From Leucobacter sp. Psy1 (GTDB lineage Bacteria > Actinomycetota > Actinomycetes > Actinomycetales > Microbacteriaceae): a DNA stretch of 64,000 bases. The position numbers were made by a program, and so were the translations under genes. The stretch is taken from contig NZ_CP083692.1 in the NCBI RefSeq assembly GCF_020096995.1, positions 186,001-250,000 on the forward strand. The letters run 5' to 3'. The notes under the pieces are model-generated. The model had not been told where the DNA came from. It saw only the letters and a list, made by a program, of their open reading frames with translations, and made no database searches. The number at the start of each line of letters is the position of its first letter. The stretch's first letter is position 1. Positions 52,466 through 61,052 of this stretch are shown here, piece by piece.

Positions 52466-53362
52466 ATGTCGGCAGCGAGGGCGGGGAGCAAGCACGTGCA
52501 ACGCAAGCTGGGAGTGAACACCTGGGTGTGGGCATCACCGGTGACCGATGCACGGCTCTCCGCCCTCGCGCCGCTCGCACGGGGGTTCGGGTACGAGGTG
52601 CTCGAACTCCCGATCGAGCGACCGGGGGACTGGACCCCCGGCGCCGCTGCCGAACTGCTGGCCGAGTACGGCATGGAGGGCCGCATCGTGGGTGCCATGG
52701 GGGCGGGGCGCGATCTGCTCGAAGAAGGCTGCCGCAGTGATACCCAGGACTACCTGCGGCACTGCGTCGACGTCGCTGCGGCGCTCGGATCGCCGACCGT
52801 CGCCGGACCCTTCACCGCCCGCACCGGCCGGGTCTGGCGCATGGGGCCCGAGGAGCGCGCCGTCGCGATTCGGGATCTGCGTCTCGCCCTCACTCCGGTC
52901 GCCACATATGCCGGCGATCGCGGGATCACCCTCGCAATCGAGCCGCTCAACCGCTATGAGACGAGCCTCATCAACACCGTCGACCAGGCGCTCGACGCGC
53001 TGTCGCCGCTGCTGGGGGCAGGGGTCGGCCTCGCGCTCGACACCTACCACCTCAACATCGAGGAGCGGGATCCCGCCGCGGCGGTGCGAACTGCGGGGGA
53101 GCACTGCGCCGTCGTGCAGGTCTGCGGCAACGACCGCGGACCAGTGGGAGGTGATCACACCGACTGGCACGCCCTGTTCGACGCGCTCGACGACATCGAT
53201 TACCGCGGCGCGTTGACGCTCGAGAGCTTCACCGCCGACAATGACACCATCGCGACGGCCGCCTCCATCTGGCGGCCGCTCGCCGAGAGTCAGGACGAGC
53301 TCGCGCGTCGGAGCGCCGAGTTTCTCATCGACCTGCAGCAGCAAAGGAGCCTTGCACCATGA
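52466..53362 (+). CDS. TIM-barrel sugar isomerase/epimerase (tagatose 3-epimerase-like)
   Basis: A 298-residue xylose-isomerase-like barrel. Metal and substrate residues appear as AIEPLNRYET (Glu), ALDTYHLNIEE (Asp/His), GDHTDWH (His) and LTLESF (Glu), close to D-tagatose/D-psicose 3-epimerase. ATG 52466 has GAGGGCGG upstream; GTG 52496, after GGGGAGC, is an alternative. It overlaps the next isomerase gene by four bases. Related barrels also act on 3-keto sugars, so epimerase is not the only option. Confidence 0.87.
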   Translation: MSAARAGSKHVQRKLGVNTWVWASPVTDARLSALAPLARGFGYEVLELPIERPGDWTPGAAAELLAEYGMEGRIVGAMGAGRDLLEEGCRSDTQDYLRHCVDVAAALGSPTVAGPFTARTGRVWRMGPEERAVAIRDLRLALTPVATYAGDRGITLAIEPLNRYETSLINTVDQALDALSPLLGAGVGLALDTYHLNIEERDPAAAVRTAGEHCAVVQVCGNDRGPVGGDHTDWHALFDALDDIDYRGALTLESFTADNDTIATAASIWRPLAESQDELARRSAEFLIDLQQQRSLAP

Positions 53363-54372
53363 GCACCGCCTCGCACCCCGTCACCCTGTTCACCGGGCAG
53401 TGGGCCGACCTCCCGTTCGAGGAGGTCGCGAGACTCGCCGCCGAGTGGGGGTACGACGGCCTCGAGATCGCCGCTTCCGGCGATCACCTCGACCTCAAGC
53501 GAGCCGACGAGGACGACGCGTATCTGCGGTCCCGACTCGAGGTTCTCGACCGTCACGGTCTCGGCGTGTGGGCGATCTCCAACCACCTGGCGGGGCAGGC
53601 GGTGTGTGACGATCCGATCGACTTCCGGCATCAGGCCATCGTGCGCCCGTACGTGTGGGGCGACGGCGAAGCCGAGGGTGTGCGGCAGCGCGCGGCGGAG
53701 GACATGCAGCGCGCCGCGCGCGTCGCCCGCAAGCTCGGCGTCGACACCGTCGTCGGCTTCACCGGATCGAAGATCTGGCCCTACGTGGCGATGTTCCCGC
53801 CCGTCTCCCAGGAGGTCATCGACGACGGCTACGCCGACTTCGCGAAGCGGTGGAACCCGATCCTCGACGTGTTCGACTCTGAGGGAGTGCGATTCGCGCA
53901 CGAGGTGCACCCCTCCGAGATCGCCTACGACTACTGGACCACGGTGCGTGCCCTCGACGCCGTCGACCGTCGCTCGGCGTTCGGGCTCAATTGGGACCCC
54001 AGCCACCTCGTCTGGCAGGGCGTCGACCCGATCGGCTTCATCAGCGACTTCGCCGACCGGATTTACCACGTCGACTGCAAGGACACGCGGCTCAGGCCCG
54101 CCACCGGTCGCTCGGGGATCCTCGGCTCGCACCTGCCCTGGGGCGATCCGCGCCGGGGGTGGGACTTCGTCTCCACCGGACACGGGGACACCCACTGGGA
54201 GGATGCCTTCCGCGCGCTCGGGGCGATCGGCTACACCGGGCCGATATCCATCGAGTGGGAGGACGCAGGGATGGACCGCCTGCACGGCGCCGCCGAGGCG
54301 GTGGGCGTGATCCGCTCGCTCCTCTGGAAGCGCCCTGACGCGGCGTTCGACTCGGTGTTCTCGAACCAGTAG
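53359..54372 (+). CDS. TIM-barrel sugar phosphate isomerase/epimerase family protein
   Basis: A 337-residue xylose-isomerase-like barrel, quite different from its neighbour. Likely metal ligands: FAHEVHPSEIAYD (Glu, His), NWDPSHLVWQG (Asp, His), YHVDCKDTR (His, Asp) and ISIEWEDAGMD (Glu). This version, with HPSE and HVDCKD, is common beside Gfo/Idh/MocA dehydrogenases, including in clusters for 3-keto-glycosides. Last gene of the sugar operon. The actual reaction is unknown. Confidence 0.87.
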   Translation: MSTASHPVTLFTGQWADLPFEEVARLAAEWGYDGLEIAASGDHLDLKRADEDDAYLRSRLEVLDRHGLGVWAISNHLAGQAVCDDPIDFRHQAIVRPYVWGDGEAEGVRQRAAEDMQRAARVARKLGVDTVVGFTGSKIWPYVAMFPPVSQEVIDDGYADFAKRWNPILDVFDSEGVRFAHEVHPSEIAYDYWTTVRALDAVDRRSAFGLNWDPSHLVWQGVDPIGFISDFADRIYHVDCKDTRLRPATGRSGILGSHLPWGDPRRGWDFVSTGHGDTHWEDAFRALGAIGYTGPISIEWEDAGMDRLHGAAEAVGVIRSLLWKRPDAAFDSVFSNQ

Positions 54373-54402
54373 GGCCGCGGCGACGGTGAGCTTCGGCCGG
54401 CG

Positions 54403-55653
54403 TCAGCGCGGCTGCGCAGCGATCGCGCGGCCGAGGCGGGCGGCGGCTTCGCGCAACCTGTCAGCGTCGTTGTCTCCGTACGACAGCCTGAGGTGCCGAT
54501 CGGCATCGGTGCCTGGCCCTGAGGGGAAGAACGAGCCGCGCTGGTACTCGACGCCGGTGGCGCTGGCGTCTTCCGCGAGACGCTCGGGGTCGATCCGCTC
54601 ATCGCGCAGACGCGGCCACAGGAACAGACCCCCCTCCGGGTCTTCGATATCGAACGCCCCGGGCGCCGCGCTCTCGAGGGCGTTCGCGAGAACGGTCGCG
54701 CGATCCCGATACAGGGCCCGTGCCCGGTTGAGCACACGGTCGAAGAGTCCGGGGTCGCCCGTGACGAGCTCCGCCACGATCGCCTGGACCAGGGTGGAGC
54801 TGTGGCCGTCCGCTCGGCTGCGGAGCGCGATCACGTCGTCTCGGAACCGCTCGGGCAGCACGACCCAGCCGAGCCGGAGACCCGGCCCGAGCGTCTTTGT
54901 GAACGTGCCCACCTCGATGACGTGATCGGACTCGTAGAACGGAGCGGTCGTGACCTGCTCGCCGCTGAACCGCAGCTCCCGGTAGGGGTTGTCGGCGATC
55001 ACGACGAAACCGTAGCGTTCGGCGAGCCGGACGAGTTCCCTGCGCTCCGCCTCGGGCAGCACGCTCTGTGCGGGATTGTGGAAGTCGGGCACCGTGTACA
55101 GCGCGGACGGGCGTGCGCCGCCCCGCAGCTCCTCGGCCAGACGGGCGACGTCGAGCCCCTGCGGGCCGACCGGGATCGGCAGTGTGCGCGCCGCGGACAG
55201 CTGGAGGCCGCGCAGGAACAGCGGGAATACCGGGTTGTCGACGGCCACGAGATCGCCTCGCTCGACGACGGCCTGGACCGCGAGGGAGAGCCCGTGGAAG
55301 CCGCCGTTCGTGATGAGGATGCGCTCCGGCGCGACGCCCTCTCGAGCGGCGATCCACTCCCGCAGCTGCGGCAGGCCTTCGGCGCGGGAGTACTGCAGCG
55401 CGGGCGAACCTGGCCGGGAGAGCACACGGGTTGTCGCCTCGGCGAGTTCGGAAGCGGGAAGCACCGACGGGTCGGGAATGCCGCCGAGCAGCTCGATGGC
55501 GTCCGGTCGGGGGGAGCGCAGGGTCTGATCGCCGAAGCCCTGCGGAGCACTCAGGGCGGCGACGAGCGCCGGTCGAGTGCGAGGGTGCGGGGCGACCTCG
55601 GAGGTGGGGTCGGCGTCGAGGTCGGCGTCGATGTCGGTGAGCGTCTGGTTCAC
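54403..55653 (-). CDS. PLP-dependent aminotransferase, fold type I (class I/II, LysN/MocR-like)
   Basis: A 416-residue PLP enzyme. The cofactor lysine is Lys253 in GTFTKTLGPGLRLGW; Asn193 (DFHNPAQS), Asp221 and Tyr224 (IADNPYRE) hold the cofactor. It is closest in layout to 2-aminoadipate/aromatic aminotransferases and to the catalytic half of MocR regulators, but has no DNA-binding domain. GTG 55653 is chosen because GAAGGAA lies five bases upstream. It is last in the peptide-transporter operon, 53 bases after the ATPase gene, and is convergent with the sugar operon. Confidence 0.9.
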   Translation of the reverse strand: MNQTLTDIDADLDADPTSEVAPHPRTRPALVAALSAPQGFGDQTLRSPRPDAIELLGGIPDPSVLPASELAEATTRVLSRPGSPALQYSRAEGLPQLREWIAAREGVAPERILITNGGFHGLSLAVQAVVERGDLVAVDNPVFPLFLRGLQLSAARTLPIPVGPQGLDVARLAEELRGGARPSALYTVPDFHNPAQSVLPEAERRELVRLAERYGFVVIADNPYRELRFSGEQVTTAPFYESDHVIEVGTFTKTLGPGLRLGWVVLPERFRDDVIALRSRADGHSSTLVQAIVAELVTGDPGLFDRVLNRARALYRDRATVLANALESAAPGAFDIEDPEGGLFLWPRLRDERIDPERLAEDASATGVEYQRGSFFPSGPGTDADRHLRLSYGDNDADRLREAAARLGRAIAAQPR

Positions 55654-55706
55654 GTGAGTTCCTTCGCGGCGAGTGGAGCGGTCGGGGGCGGTCGGACAGA
55701 GTCCGC

Positions 55707-57404
55707 TCACCCGACGGCGGCTGGGGTGAGCGAGGCCACGGGCGGCGCGGCGTCGAGCGCGGCGCCCGGGCGGGGGATCGCTGCGACCAGTGCCCGGGTG
55801 TAATCGGCTTCGGGGCGAGTGAGCACGCGTTCGACGGGTCCGGACTCCACGACGCGGCCGCGTCGGAGTACCGTAACGGTGTCGGCGATCTGCCGCACGA
55901 GCGCGAGGTCGTGGGAGACGAAGAGATAGGTGAGTCCGAGTTCGGCCTGCAGCCGGGTCAGTACCTCGAAGATCTCGGCCTGCACGCTCACGTCGAGTGC
56001 GCTCGTCGGTTCGTCGAGCACGAGGACGTCGGGGCGCAGCACCAGCGCACGAGCGATGGCGACGCGCTGCCGTTGGCCGCCGGAGAGCTCTCCGGGCAAG
56101 CGTCGACGCAGGTGCTCGCCGAGTCCGACTGCGGAGAGGGCATCGGCGACGGCGGAAGCTCGCTCTCCCCGGCTCCCGATGCGGTAGCGGTCGAGCGGTT
56201 CACGGATGAGGCGTTCCACGCGCCAGGCAGGGTCGAGCGAGGTGAACGGGTTCTGGTACACCAGCTGCAGGTGTCGCCTCACCGACCTGAGAGGGCGTCG
56301 ACCGAGGTCCTGGATCGGTTCCCCGGCGATCGCGATCGTGCCGCTATCGGGCCGTTCAAGCCCGAGCAACGCCCTGACGGTCGTGGTCTTCCCCGATCCT
56401 GACTCTCCGACGAGGGCGTGAGTGGTGCCTGCAGGGACGCTGAACGAGACCTCGTCGACCGCCGTCACGGCATCGGATCCCGATCCGAAAGTTCGAGTGA
56501 GGCGATCGACCTCGATGCGCGGTACACCGGTGGGTTGGGACGAGCGCTGGCGCCGAGCCGGCGCGTACCGATCCGGATTCAGCGCCGGCACATCGGCCTG
56601 CAGACGACGGGCGTACGCCGATCGCGGGGTCAGGAAGATCTCGGCGGCACGCCCCGCCTCTTGAACCCGCCCCTCCTTGAGCACGACGAGTCCGTCGGCG
56701 CGCTCCGCGGCGACGGCGAGATCGTGGGTGATGAGGAGGAGGCCGATGTCGAGGGACGCCTGCAACTCGCTCAGCAGATCGAGAATGCGCTTCTGGATCG
56801 TGACGTCGAGCGCGCTCGTGGGCTCATCGGCGACGAGGAGCTGGGGCCGGGGCAGCACCGCGAGACCGATCAGTACGCGCTGCAGCATGCCCCCGGAAAG
56901 CTGATGGGGGTAGGAGCGGAGAACCCGTTCGGGGTCGTCGAGCCCGACCCGCTCGAAGGTCGCGACGATCTCGGCACGCCGAGCCTCCGGGTCGTTCCCG
57001 CCGCCGAGCACTGCGGCCTCCACAGCCTGCGACCCGATGGTGCGCACCGCGTTCAGCGCGTGCGCCGGGTCCTGCGGCACGAAGCCGAGCGCTCGTCCGC
57101 GCAGTGGCCGGAACTCCCGCTCCGATAGGGGGAGGATGTCGGTGCCGTCGAACTCGATCCGGCCCGTTGCTCGGGCACCGCTGCCGGCGCGACCGGCCTC
57201 ACGCGGGAGAAGCCGCAGCACCGAGCGGGCGATCGTCGACTTCCCCGACCCCGATTCGCCGATCAGCGCGAGGCTCTCGCCTCGCCCGAGCGCGAAGCTG
57301 ACATCGGAGACCACCTCGTGCTGACCGTATGAGACGTTCAGCCCGTCGACGCGGAGCAGCGGTCGGTCGGATCGCTGCGGAGGGATGGATGCGGTCACGT
57401 TCAT
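55707..57404 (-). CDS. Peptide-type ABC transporter ATP-binding protein, two ATPases fused
   Basis: A 565-residue fusion of DppD- and DppF-like ATPases. First: Walker A GESGSGKST (49-57), signature QLSGGMLQRV, VADEPTSALD. Second (from about 300): Walker A GESGSGKTT, signature ELSGGQRQRV, VLDEPTSALD. Both halves keep all motifs, so both should hydrolyse ATP. ATG 57404 follows GAGGAGC. It energises the two permeases encoded directly upstream. Confidence 0.94.
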   Translation of the reverse strand: MNVTASIPPQRSDRPLLRVDGLNVSYGQHEVVSDVSFALGRGESLALIGESGSGKSTIARSVLRLLPREAGRAGSGARATGRIEFDGTDILPLSEREFRPLRGRALGFVPQDPAHALNAVRTIGSQAVEAAVLGGGNDPEARRAEIVATFERVGLDDPERVLRSYPHQLSGGMLQRVLIGLAVLPRPQLLVADEPTSALDVTIQKRILDLLSELQASLDIGLLLITHDLAVAAERADGLVVLKEGRVQEAGRAAEIFLTPRSAYARRLQADVPALNPDRYAPARRQRSSQPTGVPRIEVDRLTRTFGSGSDAVTAVDEVSFSVPAGTTHALVGESGSGKTTTVRALLGLERPDSGTIAIAGEPIQDLGRRPLRSVRRHLQLVYQNPFTSLDPAWRVERLIREPLDRYRIGSRGERASAVADALSAVGLGEHLRRRLPGELSGGQRQRVAIARALVLRPDVLVLDEPTSALDVSVQAEIFEVLTRLQAELGLTYLFVSHDLALVRQIADTVTVLRRGRVVESGPVERVLTRPEADYTRALVAAIPRPGAALDAAPPVASLTPAAVG

Positions 57405-57419
57405 GTGATGCTCCTCGAC

Positions 57420-58274
57420 CTAGTTGGTGTTGCGCAGCCAGCGGCTGACGCGGTTGATGGACAGGACCGTCGCGACGGTCACTGCAGCGGGCGCGGCGAC
57501 GAGCCACGTCGCCGTGGGGTAGTCCTTCCCCGAGGAGACGAGCAGTCCCCAGTCTGAAGCGGGCGGCGGGTCGCCGTAGCCGAGGAACGCGAGGCCGGCG
57601 ATGATGAGGATCGAGAGGCCGAACTGCAGGACCGCGAGCGTGAGCACCGGCCGCCAGGCATTGGGCAGCACGTGCCTGATGAGCACGTGCCAGCGGTTGC
57701 CGCCGAGCAGTTCGGAGGCCTCGACGTAGACTGCGCTGCGCGTCTTCAGCACCTCCGATCGCATCACTCGCGCGAAGACCGCCACGGCAGAGACGCCGGT
57801 CGCGATCGCGGCGTTGACCGTCTGGAACCCGAGTGAGCTCACGATCACGACCGCGAGCAGGAAGCTCGGAATGGCGAGCAGCACATCGATGAACCGGCTG
57901 AGAGTGACGTCGACCCAGCGTCCGAGGAATCCCGAGAGCAGCCCGATCACCCCGCCCACGACGAGTCCGATCGCGACCGCGATCAGTGCGCTCGAGACCG
58001 AGGTAGCGGTGCCGTGGACGACGCGCGCGAACAGGTCGCGGCCCAGGTGGTCGGTGCCGAACCAATGCGCGGCCGAGGGGCCGATCAGCGCCTCGCTCGT
58101 CACCCCCTCATGAGGATTCTGCGTGGTGAACCATCCGGGGAACAGCGACCAGAGGAGCACGAGCGCGAGGATGGCGAACGAGAGGAGCACCGACGGCGGC
58201 ACCTCTCGGAGTCGCGCCACGGAACCTGCGGTACCCGTCGTCGAGGATGCCTGCGAGATCGTGACGGCGGTCAT
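57420..58274 (-). CDS. Peptide-type ABC transporter permease (DppC type)
   Basis: A 284-residue permease with six segments and the N-terminal DppC region (WFTTQNPHEGV, then HWFGTDHLGRDLFARVVHG). The coupling helix region is EASELLGGNRWHVLIRHVLPN. ATG 58274 is preferred, with GGAAGGAGAG upstream and a four-base overlap with the DppB-type gene. It forms the channel with that partner. Confidence 0.94.
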   Translation of the reverse strand: MTAVTISQASSTTGTAGSVARLREVPPSVLLSFAILALVLLWSLFPGWFTTQNPHEGVTSEALIGPSAAHWFGTDHLGRDLFARVVHGTATSVSSALIAVAIGLVVGGVIGLLSGFLGRWVDVTLSRFIDVLLAIPSFLLAVVIVSSLGFQTVNAAIATGVSAVAVFARVMRSEVLKTRSAVYVEASELLGGNRWHVLIRHVLPNAWRPVLTLAVLQFGLSILIIAGLAFLGYGDPPPASDWGLLVSSGKDYPTATWLVAAPAAVTVATVLSINRVSRWLRNTN

Positions 58275-59311
58275 GCGATACTCTCCTTCCGCTGGACGGT
58301 TGACGCGTCTGCTGGCGATGCCGGCCCGGCTCGTTCTGCTGACCTCGGTGCCCGACTCCAACGTGCGGTTCGTTTCACCCGTGGGTCCAGCAGCGGGTAG
58401 CTCAGGTCTGCGACGAGGTTCACCACGACGAAGACGACGGCGGCGAGAGCGACGACTGCCTGCAGCACCGGCAGGTCCTGCGTTGCGACCGACCGCTGCA
58501 CCAGGCTGCCGATGCCCGCTCGCCCGAACACGGCCTCCGTGATCACGGCCCCGCCCAGGAGCTCACCGATCGTGATCGCGAGCACGGTCACGACGGGGAG
58601 CGAAGCCGGCCTGAGCAAGTGACGGGTGAGCAGTCCGGTCTCGGTCAGCCCTCGGGAACGTGCGACCGTCGCATACTCCTGCCGCGACTCGTGGTCGAAG
58701 CCCGCGATCAGCACCTCGGCGAGTTGAGCCGAGACCGGGATTCCGAGGGCGAGGGCGGCGAAGAACGTCGCCGCCCCGCTTTCAGGGTCGATGACGTTGA
58801 AGACACCGAGCTGGAATGCGAAGTACTGCAGGAGGAGCATGCCGATCACGAAGTTCGGCACGGACAGGAAGAGCGACGGAAACGCCCGCAACGCGCCCTG
58901 CCCCCAACGTCGCGGCAGACGCTGTGTTCCGTAGGCGACCAGGAACGCGAGCACCACCGCGATGACCAGTGCCGTGCCCGCGAGTGCGAGGGTCGACGGG
59001 AGTGCCTCGCCGATGAGGCGAGAGACCGGCAGATTGGAGCGCAGCGACACCCCGAGGTCGCCCACCACGAACCGTGCGAAGGCGTCCCAGAGCTGCACCA
59101 GCACGGGCTGGTCGAGACCGTAGTACGCGACGATCCGGTCGATCTCCTCCTCCGAGAAACCGTTCTGCGGGTTCCGCAGTGTGTTCGAGACAGGGTCGCC
59201 CGGGAGCACGCTGATGACCACGAAGGTCAATGCGTAGGCCAGAACGATGACCACTCCGGCTTGGAGGAGCCTCCGTGCGCCGTACCAAAGGTACGTTTGA
59301 TTGCGTGTCAT
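58271..59311 (-). CDS. Peptide-type ABC transporter permease (DppB type)
   Basis: A 346-residue permease with the DppB pattern: an N-terminal segment, a long outer loop (VISVLPGDPVSNTLRNP) and five further segments, with the coupling motif EYATVARSRGLTETGLLTRHLLRPA. ATG 59311 follows CGGAG. It is encoded 27 bases after the binding-protein gene and overlaps the DppC-type gene. Confidence 0.94.
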   Translation of the reverse strand: MTRNQTYLWYGARRLLQAGVVIVLAYALTFVVISVLPGDPVSNTLRNPQNGFSEEEIDRIVAYYGLDQPVLVQLWDAFARFVVGDLGVSLRSNLPVSRLIGEALPSTLALAGTALVIAVVLAFLVAYGTQRLPRRWGQGALRAFPSLFLSVPNFVIGMLLLQYFAFQLGVFNVIDPESGAATFFAALALGIPVSAQLAEVLIAGFDHESRQEYATVARSRGLTETGLLTRHLLRPASLPVVTVLAITIGELLGGAVITEAVFGRAGIGSLVQRSVATQDLPVLQAVVALAAVVFVVVNLVADLSYPLLDPRVKRTARWSRAPRSAERAGPASPADASTVQRKESIA

Positions 59312-59338
59312 CTCATGCTCCGTCGGTGAGTAGTGCGG

Positions 59339-60985
59339 TCAGTCGTTCAGCCAGGCGCCGGTGTAGTTCGCGTACGCCAGCGCGTTGTACGTAACGCCGT
59401 CGACGTCGGGACTCTGCGCGTAGATGCGCTGCACCATCTGCGTGCGCGGGATGAAGTAGGCCTGTTCCAGCACGTAGGCCTGCAGTTCGTCGAGCGCCGC
59501 GGCACGGGTGTCGGCATCGGTCGCCTGCGCGATCTCGTCTTGCAGGCGGGTGAGCGTCTCATCGCTGGTCCCGACGCCGAACCAGTCTTCACCGTTGTTC
59601 TCGTCGGTGAGGATGCTCGCGACGGTTCCCGCGTCGACGAAGCTGCGTGAGACCGGATAGTTCGAGAGGTCCGCATTCGCGATGACGCGCTCGCCGTAGG
59701 TCACGACGTCGTAGCTCTCGATGGAAACGTCGAACCCGATGCGGCCGAGCTGCTGGGCGATGAGCTCATCAACGGCGGCACCGGTGACGATGTAGGGATT
59801 CGAGTACAGCGTGACCTCGAGACGCTTGCCGTCCTTCTCCCGGACGCCGTCAGCCCCCGGAGTCCATCCGGCCTCGTCGAGCAGTTGCTCAGCCCGTTCC
59901 GGATCATAGGCGAAGGCCTCCGAGTGATCGGTTGCCTCGGGAACGTTGGACTGGATGAACGACTCCGCAGCCGCCCACCCGTCGGTGTACACCGTCGAGA
60001 GGAGATCCTCACGATCGATGCCGTGCTGGAAGGCCTGGCGCACCTTGACGTCGTCGAACGGTGCGATTCGCGCGTTGAGCCGGAGTCCCTCGACGAAGCC
60101 GAGGTACTGGGGGAGCCCGATCGTGAATCCCTGCTGTTCGAGTCCGGCAAGTTCCTTCGGGGTGACGTTGTAGGCGACGTGCGCCTGACCCGACTGGACG
60201 GCGCCCGTGCGGGTTGCGGACTCGGCCACCTGCTTGTACGTCAGCGAATCGAGGTTCGCCGGCCCTTCGCGGTCGAAGGCTTCCGGGTTCCAGTCGTAGT
60301 CGTCGCGCTTCGTGAGCACCACGTTGTCCGCTTCCTTCCACGAGTCCACCACGAAGGGCCCGCTGCCGACGATGTTGTCGAGGTCGGCCTGCTCCTCGAC
60401 GGGCAGTTCGAGGGTCTCGGGTGAGACCAGGATCGACCCGTGGTAGCCGAGCGTCGGGATGAAGCCCAGCGTCGGCGCCGAGAACTCCACGCGGACGGTC
60501 TGCTCGTCAACGGCTTCGGCCTGCTCGTAGGTCTTCGGGAAGAGTCCGATCGGGTTGATCCCGTTCTCCGGGTCTCCGAATGCCCACGCGTCGAGGTTGG
60601 CGACGACGGCTTCTGCGTCGAGCGGGCTGCCATCCGAGAAGGTGGCATCATCCCGCAGATCGAGGGTGAACTCGGTGGCCGCGTCGTTCTGCTCCCACGA
60701 CTCGGCGATCCAGGGAGAGGCCTGGCCGTTCTCGTCGACGTACACCAGCTTGTCGGTGATGTGATCGAAAATATGACCCTGGAAGCTGGAGATCGAGCCG
60801 TTGTTCGGCACCCAGGTGTCGCCGAGCGAGTCGATGAGGAAGGTGAGGTCGCCGCCTTCTTGCGGGGCCGAGGCGTCAGATCCGCTCGAGCCTCCGGCGC
60901 AGCCCGCGAGCAGCGCGATCGCGGCGGTGCCGCCGGATACAGCGATGAATCGGCGGCGCAGGGTCCTGCTGAATGGGTGTGTCAT
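59339..60985 (-). CDS. Peptide-type ABC transporter substrate-binding lipoprotein
   Basis: A 548-residue SBP_bac_5 family binding protein (OppA/DppA type). Signal with RRRF and lipobox LLAGC near residue 28; the domain follows with the usual opening DSLGDTWVPNNGS, and FAYDPERAEQLLDEAGWTPG typical of the family. Ligands for this family range from peptides to opines, glutathione and nickel complexes. ATG 60985 follows GAGGACC. Its companions in the operon, a hydroxyacid dehydrogenase and an aminotransferase, hint at a small acid or peptide-like ligand. Confidence 0.93.
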   Translation of the reverse strand: MTHPFSRTLRRRFIAVSGGTAAIALLAGCAGGSSGSDASAPQEGGDLTFLIDSLGDTWVPNNGSISSFQGHIFDHITDKLVYVDENGQASPWIAESWEQNDAATEFTLDLRDDATFSDGSPLDAEAVVANLDAWAFGDPENGINPIGLFPKTYEQAEAVDEQTVRVEFSAPTLGFIPTLGYHGSILVSPETLELPVEEQADLDNIVGSGPFVVDSWKEADNVVLTKRDDYDWNPEAFDREGPANLDSLTYKQVAESATRTGAVQSGQAHVAYNVTPKELAGLEQQGFTIGLPQYLGFVEGLRLNARIAPFDDVKVRQAFQHGIDREDLLSTVYTDGWAAAESFIQSNVPEATDHSEAFAYDPERAEQLLDEAGWTPGADGVREKDGKRLEVTLYSNPYIVTGAAVDELIAQQLGRIGFDVSIESYDVVTYGERVIANADLSNYPVSRSFVDAGTVASILTDENNGEDWFGVGTSDETLTRLQDEIAQATDADTRAAALDELQAYVLEQAYFIPRTQMVQRIYAQSPDVDGVTYNALAYANYTGAWLND

Positions 60986-61052
60986 GTGGGGTCCTCGGGT
61001 GTGTGGGGCCGGAGCGATCGGCTCAGACGTGCAGCGATGTGACGGGGAAGAA

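Noticed and set aside
54403-55653. MocR-type transcription factor
   Set aside because: The aminotransferase fold begins within about 40 residues of the start and there is no N-terminal GntR helix-turn-helix.
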